Positions 61,293 through 64,000 of a stretch of DNA of 64,000 nt are shown here, in pieces. The position numbers were made by a program, and so were the translations under genes. Origin of the DNA: UMGS1783 sp900555065. GTDB taxonomy: Bacteria > Bacillota > Clostridia > Oscillospirales > UMGS1783. The notes under the pieces are model-generated. The model was not told the DNA's origin. It saw only the letters and a program-made list of their open reading frames with translations, and did not search any database. Each line of letters begins with the position of its first letter. The first letter of the stretch is position 1. Where the stretch lies: positions 1 to 64,000 of the forward strand of contig CALKPL010000020.1 in the NCBI GenBank assembly GCA_937991645.1. Reading direction: 5' to 3'.

Positions 61293-62780
61293 ATGCACAA
61301 GGTCGGGTTTGACAATGAGAAGTATGTGAAGATGCAGTCGGAGCATATCCGCAACCGTATTTCAAAGTTTGGCGGCAAGCTCTACATGGAGTTTGGCGGC
61401 AAGCTCTTCGACGATTATCACGCCGCGCGCGTACTGCCCGGCTTTCAGCCGGACAGCAAGGTAAAAATGCTGTTGGAGCTTAAGGATCAGGCGGAGATCA
61501 TCATCGCGATCAATGCTGACGATATTGAAAAAAACAAGCTTCGGAGCGACCTTGCCATCACGTATGATCTGGATGTATTGCGCCTGATCGACGCATTCCG
61601 GGACATCGGCCTGTATGTGGGCAGCGTCGTGCTCACGCAGTACTCCAATGCGCGGCATGCGGCGGACGCATTCCAGAAACGGCTGGAGTCGCTGGGCGTA
61701 AAAGTGTACCGCAGCTATGTCATCCCCGGCTACCCCTATGAAATACCCCTCATTGTCAGCGACGAGGGGTATGGGCGCAACGAGTACATAGAAACCAGCC
61801 GCTCCCTTGTCGTGGTCACCGCGCCCGGGCCGGGCAGCGGGAAGATGGCCACCTGCCTTTCCCAGCTCTATCACGAGCACAAGCGCGGCGTGAACGCGGG
61901 ATACGCCAAGTTTGAGACCTTCCCCATTTGGAACCTGCCGCTGAAGCACCCGGTAAACCTCGCCTATGAAGCGGCTACCGCCGACCTGAACGATGTGAAC
62001 ATGATCGACCCATTCCATCTGGACGCATATGGCGAAACTGCAATCAACTACAATCGGGACGTGGAGATTTTCCCTGTGCTCAGCGCGATTTTTGAGCGCA
62101 TTTATGGTGAATCGCCCTATAAGTCGCCGACAGATATGGGCGTGAATATGGCCGGAAACTGTATCATAGACGACGACGCCGTACGCCGTGCCGCCAGCGA
62201 TGAGATTATCCGCCGCTATTATAACGCGTTGGTGCAGCAGAGAAAAGGGATCGGCACGCCGGAAGAAGTGAACAAAATAGAGCTGCTCATGCAGCTTGCA
62301 GGCGTAACTACGGACGACCGGCCCTGTGTGCGCGCCGCTCTGGAAAAGGCTGAACAGACGGGCGCGCCCGCCGCGGCGATGGAGCTGCCGGACGGCAGGA
62401 TTGTGATGGGAAAAACGTCGTCTCTGCTGGGGGCGACGGCGGCACTGCTGCTTAACGCGCTGAAGACGCTCGGCAATATACAGGACGATATGCTGCTGAT
62501 TTCACCCTTGATCATTGAACCGGTACAGGAGTTGAAAGTCGGCTATCTGGGCAACCACAACCCGCGTCTGCACACGGACGAGGTGTTGCTGGCCCTGTCG
62601 ATTTGCGCCGTGACAAACCCTATGGCGGCGCACGCCATGCGCCAGCTGATCCATCTGCGCGGCTGCGAAATGCATTCAAGCGTAATTCTTTCGCAGGTGG
62701 ATATTGACACCCTGCGTAAGATTGGGATCAATCTCACTTGTGAACCGCGCTATCAGACAAAAAAGCTCTATCACAAATAA
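61293..62780 (+). CDS. DUF1846 domain-containing protein
   Basis: The 495-residue protein matches the DUF1846 family across its length: MHKVGFDNEKYVKMQSEHIR at the N terminus, FGGKLFDDYHAARVLPGF, VVVTAPGPGSGKMATCLSQL, FPIWNLPLKHPVNLAYEAAT, and a C-terminal domain. The PGPGSGK loop resembles a nucleotide-binding P loop. The family is common in Bacillota and its biochemical role is unknown. GGGGAGG precedes the ATG. Confidence 0.93.
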   Translation: MHKVGFDNEKYVKMQSEHIRNRISKFGGKLYMEFGGKLFDDYHAARVLPGFQPDSKVKMLLELKDQAEIIIAINADDIEKNKLRSDLAITYDLDVLRLIDAFRDIGLYVGSVVLTQYSNARHAADAFQKRLESLGVKVYRSYVIPGYPYEIPLIVSDEGYGRNEYIETSRSLVVVTAPGPGSGKMATCLSQLYHEHKRGVNAGYAKFETFPIWNLPLKHPVNLAYEAATADLNDVNMIDPFHLDAYGETAINYNRDVEIFPVLSAIFERIYGESPYKSPTDMGVNMAGNCIIDDDAVRRAASDEIIRRYYNALVQQRKGIGTPEEVNKIELLMQLAGVTTDDRPCVRAALEKAEQTGAPAAAMELPDGRIVMGKTSSLLGATAALLLNALKTLGNIQDDMLLISPLIIEPVQELKVGYLGNHNPRLHTDEVLLALSICAVTNPMAAHAMRQLIHLRGCEMHSSVILSQVDIDTLRKIGINLTCEPRYQTKKLYHK

Positions 62781-63762
62781 GTTGACTGTGGGGAAATATG
62801 CCAATATATTATACTGAAAGTAATGCCGGGATCATAATAAAATTATGTGTTATATTGGCTTTTTGAGGAAATATCAGGATTTATTCTTATTTTTCAATTG
62901 CAGTGTATTTTGTGTTTTGGCCGTGCAGGCGACGCAGTGATATGGGAGGGCTCCCGGCTGGGTATGGCCGGACGCGCCGTGCGTTGCGGACAAAACGACG
63001 CGCGAAAACAGCGATTTACGGGCCGGGCTCTGCGGGCGTATGCTTGAAAGCGGGAGGATATACGGGCGAAAACGGAGCTGAAAGGCGCGCCGGAGGCGGG
63101 GCGCTGCGGATACGCCGCTTGGACAAAAGCGCGCGGACAAACAGCCTTGCGGATACGAACGGACACAGGCGCGCAGTCGGGAAAACGAACGCGCGGGCAG
63201 AGACGCATGCGTAAGCGCGCGGCGGCAGAACACGGACGAACCGGCCGGATGCGGAGGGGAACAGACTGCTTCGCCCCGCGCGCCGCCTGCCGTGTTACGT
63301 GTGATCTGCGTGCGGCGGCCAATAAAATATGTAAGCTGTAAAGGCACGGCGCGCCAGTGGAATACAGGCGCGTCCACCCTTTGCCGCAAGGCCCAGGAAC
63401 TGGGCCTTGCGCTGTTTTGAAGAGAATACGCGTTTTTCTGGCGCCGCGCGCAGACGGCCGCGGTGTAACTTGCCGCCTGCGTCCGCCATCCGGCTGGCTT
63501 GCCAGCGGCGACAGTTCAAGCTGCGTATGAGGCGCAGGCAGCGACGGACCGGCGGCGCAGGCCGTCATAGGACAGCGGCCCGTATGGTTTACCGGGTCTG
63601 GGCGCGTATGGATTCGGTGAAAAACAGCGCGCGGCGACGGCGTGTGCTGTTTTGCGGCGCGGCGCAGAATTTCGGCGGCATACATACGGGGCACACCGAT
63701 GCGGAAATATATTCCGCAAGGCAAAAACAGGAATGAATCCTAATGTGAAAGAAGGGACTTCT
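62781..63762. other. GC-rich intergenic region of about 1 kb
   Basis: The first 100 bp are AT-rich. The rest has long open frames on both strands (for example 276 codons on the minus strand) with R/A/P-rich translations and no ribosome-binding site. A terminator-like hairpin GCAAGGCCCA / TGGGCCTTGC with CTGTTTT lies at 63386-63417, without a recognised gene before it. Confidence 0.5.
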
Positions 63763-64000
63763 ATGGAGCTGCCGGAGGCGTTGGCGCGCGGGCTGGATGC
63801 GCTGCTGGCACAGCATGAAAACATAAGCGGAGGCCGGGCGCAGGTCCGCACGGCGGGCGCTGCGATCAGCCTGCGATACCGGACGAATCCGGGAACGGGC
63901 GAACGCCTGATTCTTACGGACACGGAAGCGCTGGCCTATGCCGTTTCGCGTATGCCGGCGACATTTGCCGCCGTATATGACGCGCTGCAAAAGGCGGACC
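63763..64000 (+). CDS. Rsm22-like small-subunit methyltransferase, 5' part (runs off the window)
   Basis: The open frame continues past the last base, so only 79 codons are visible. The product starts MELPEALARGLDALLAQHEN and contains the segment LTDTEALAYAVSRMPATFAA, which resembles the N terminus of the Rsm22 family of SAM-dependent rRNA methyltransferases. AAGGGA lies 5-6 nt before the ATG at 63763; an in-frame ATG at 63733 is the alternative. The methyltransferase domain is outside the window, so the call rests on the N terminus only. Confidence 0.65.
   Translation, partial: MELPEALARGLDALLAQHENISGGRAQVRTAGAAISLRYRTNPGTGERLILTDTEALAYAVSRMPATFAAVYDALQKAD

Noticed and set aside
62894..63724. 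276-codon minus-strand frame near the right end
   Set aside because: R/A/P-rich translation without a ribosome-binding site or domain; the region behaves like the other GC-rich gaps.

Overview
The window reads as a chromosomal replication-origin region from a GC-rich member of the Bacillota, most likely class Clostridia. Supporting signs are Gram-positive ribosome-binding sites (AGGAGG-type), a T-box leader, a Noc/ParA/ParB set with parS sites, dnaA-dnaN-recF-remB-gyrB-gyrA in order, Gx-transporter and NusG-domain-II genes, and cell-wall proteins ending in PPTGD or NPATG sorting signals. The species cannot be named from sequence reading alone. GTG and TTG starts are common.

Left part (1-18 kb): an acyl-CoA synthetase gene behind a textbook T-box leader; a metal-efflux operon (ArsR/SmtB repressor, stand-alone HMA metallochaperone, P-type ATPase) with SmtB-like operators; an AT-richer patch with a WapI-type immunity protein and a DUF4145 protein; rlmD, a GNAT gene, a coiled-coil gene with coaD and rsmD; guaB; a TIM-barrel epimerase; an ECF sigma factor with its probable membrane anti-sigma partner; and a MATE exporter.

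Middle part (18-33 kb): an SDR / AraC-GyrI regulator / FAD oxidoreductase operon; a long surface-protein reading frame split by one in-frame TAG; two serine tRNAs embedded in a modular intergenic repeat; a three-gene cluster with a TIM-barrel 'hydrolase', a NusG domain II protein and a Gx transporter; and a beta-helix surface protein with an NPATG anchor. That last gene is driven by a promoter (TTGAAA, 17 nt, TATAAT) lying between perfect 22-bp inverted repeats, with a small serine recombinase next door. This is almost certainly a phase-variable, invertible promoter and is the most striking system in the window.

Right part (33-64 kb): a heterodimeric ABC exporter, then dnaA, a candidate oriC with DnaA boxes, dnaN, recF, remB, gyrB and gyrA. 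Further right are mnmE, mnmG, rsmG, noc, two parS sites, parA, parB, a lipoate-protein ligase, a DUF1846 protein and the start of an Rsm22-like methyltransferase. Genes left of dnaA mostly point left and genes right of it point right, as expected around oriC. The mnmE-to-parB block lies downstream of gyrA instead of upstream of dnaA as in Bacillus, and rpmH-rnpA-yidC-jag are not in the window.

A recurring oddity is that many intergenic gaps are long, very GC-rich and built of tandem repeats: 20 bp x 18, 99 bp x about 4, 45 bp x about 12, a 96-bp pair and hexamer-like tracts. I regard the long open frames across these gaps as composition artefacts, not genes.
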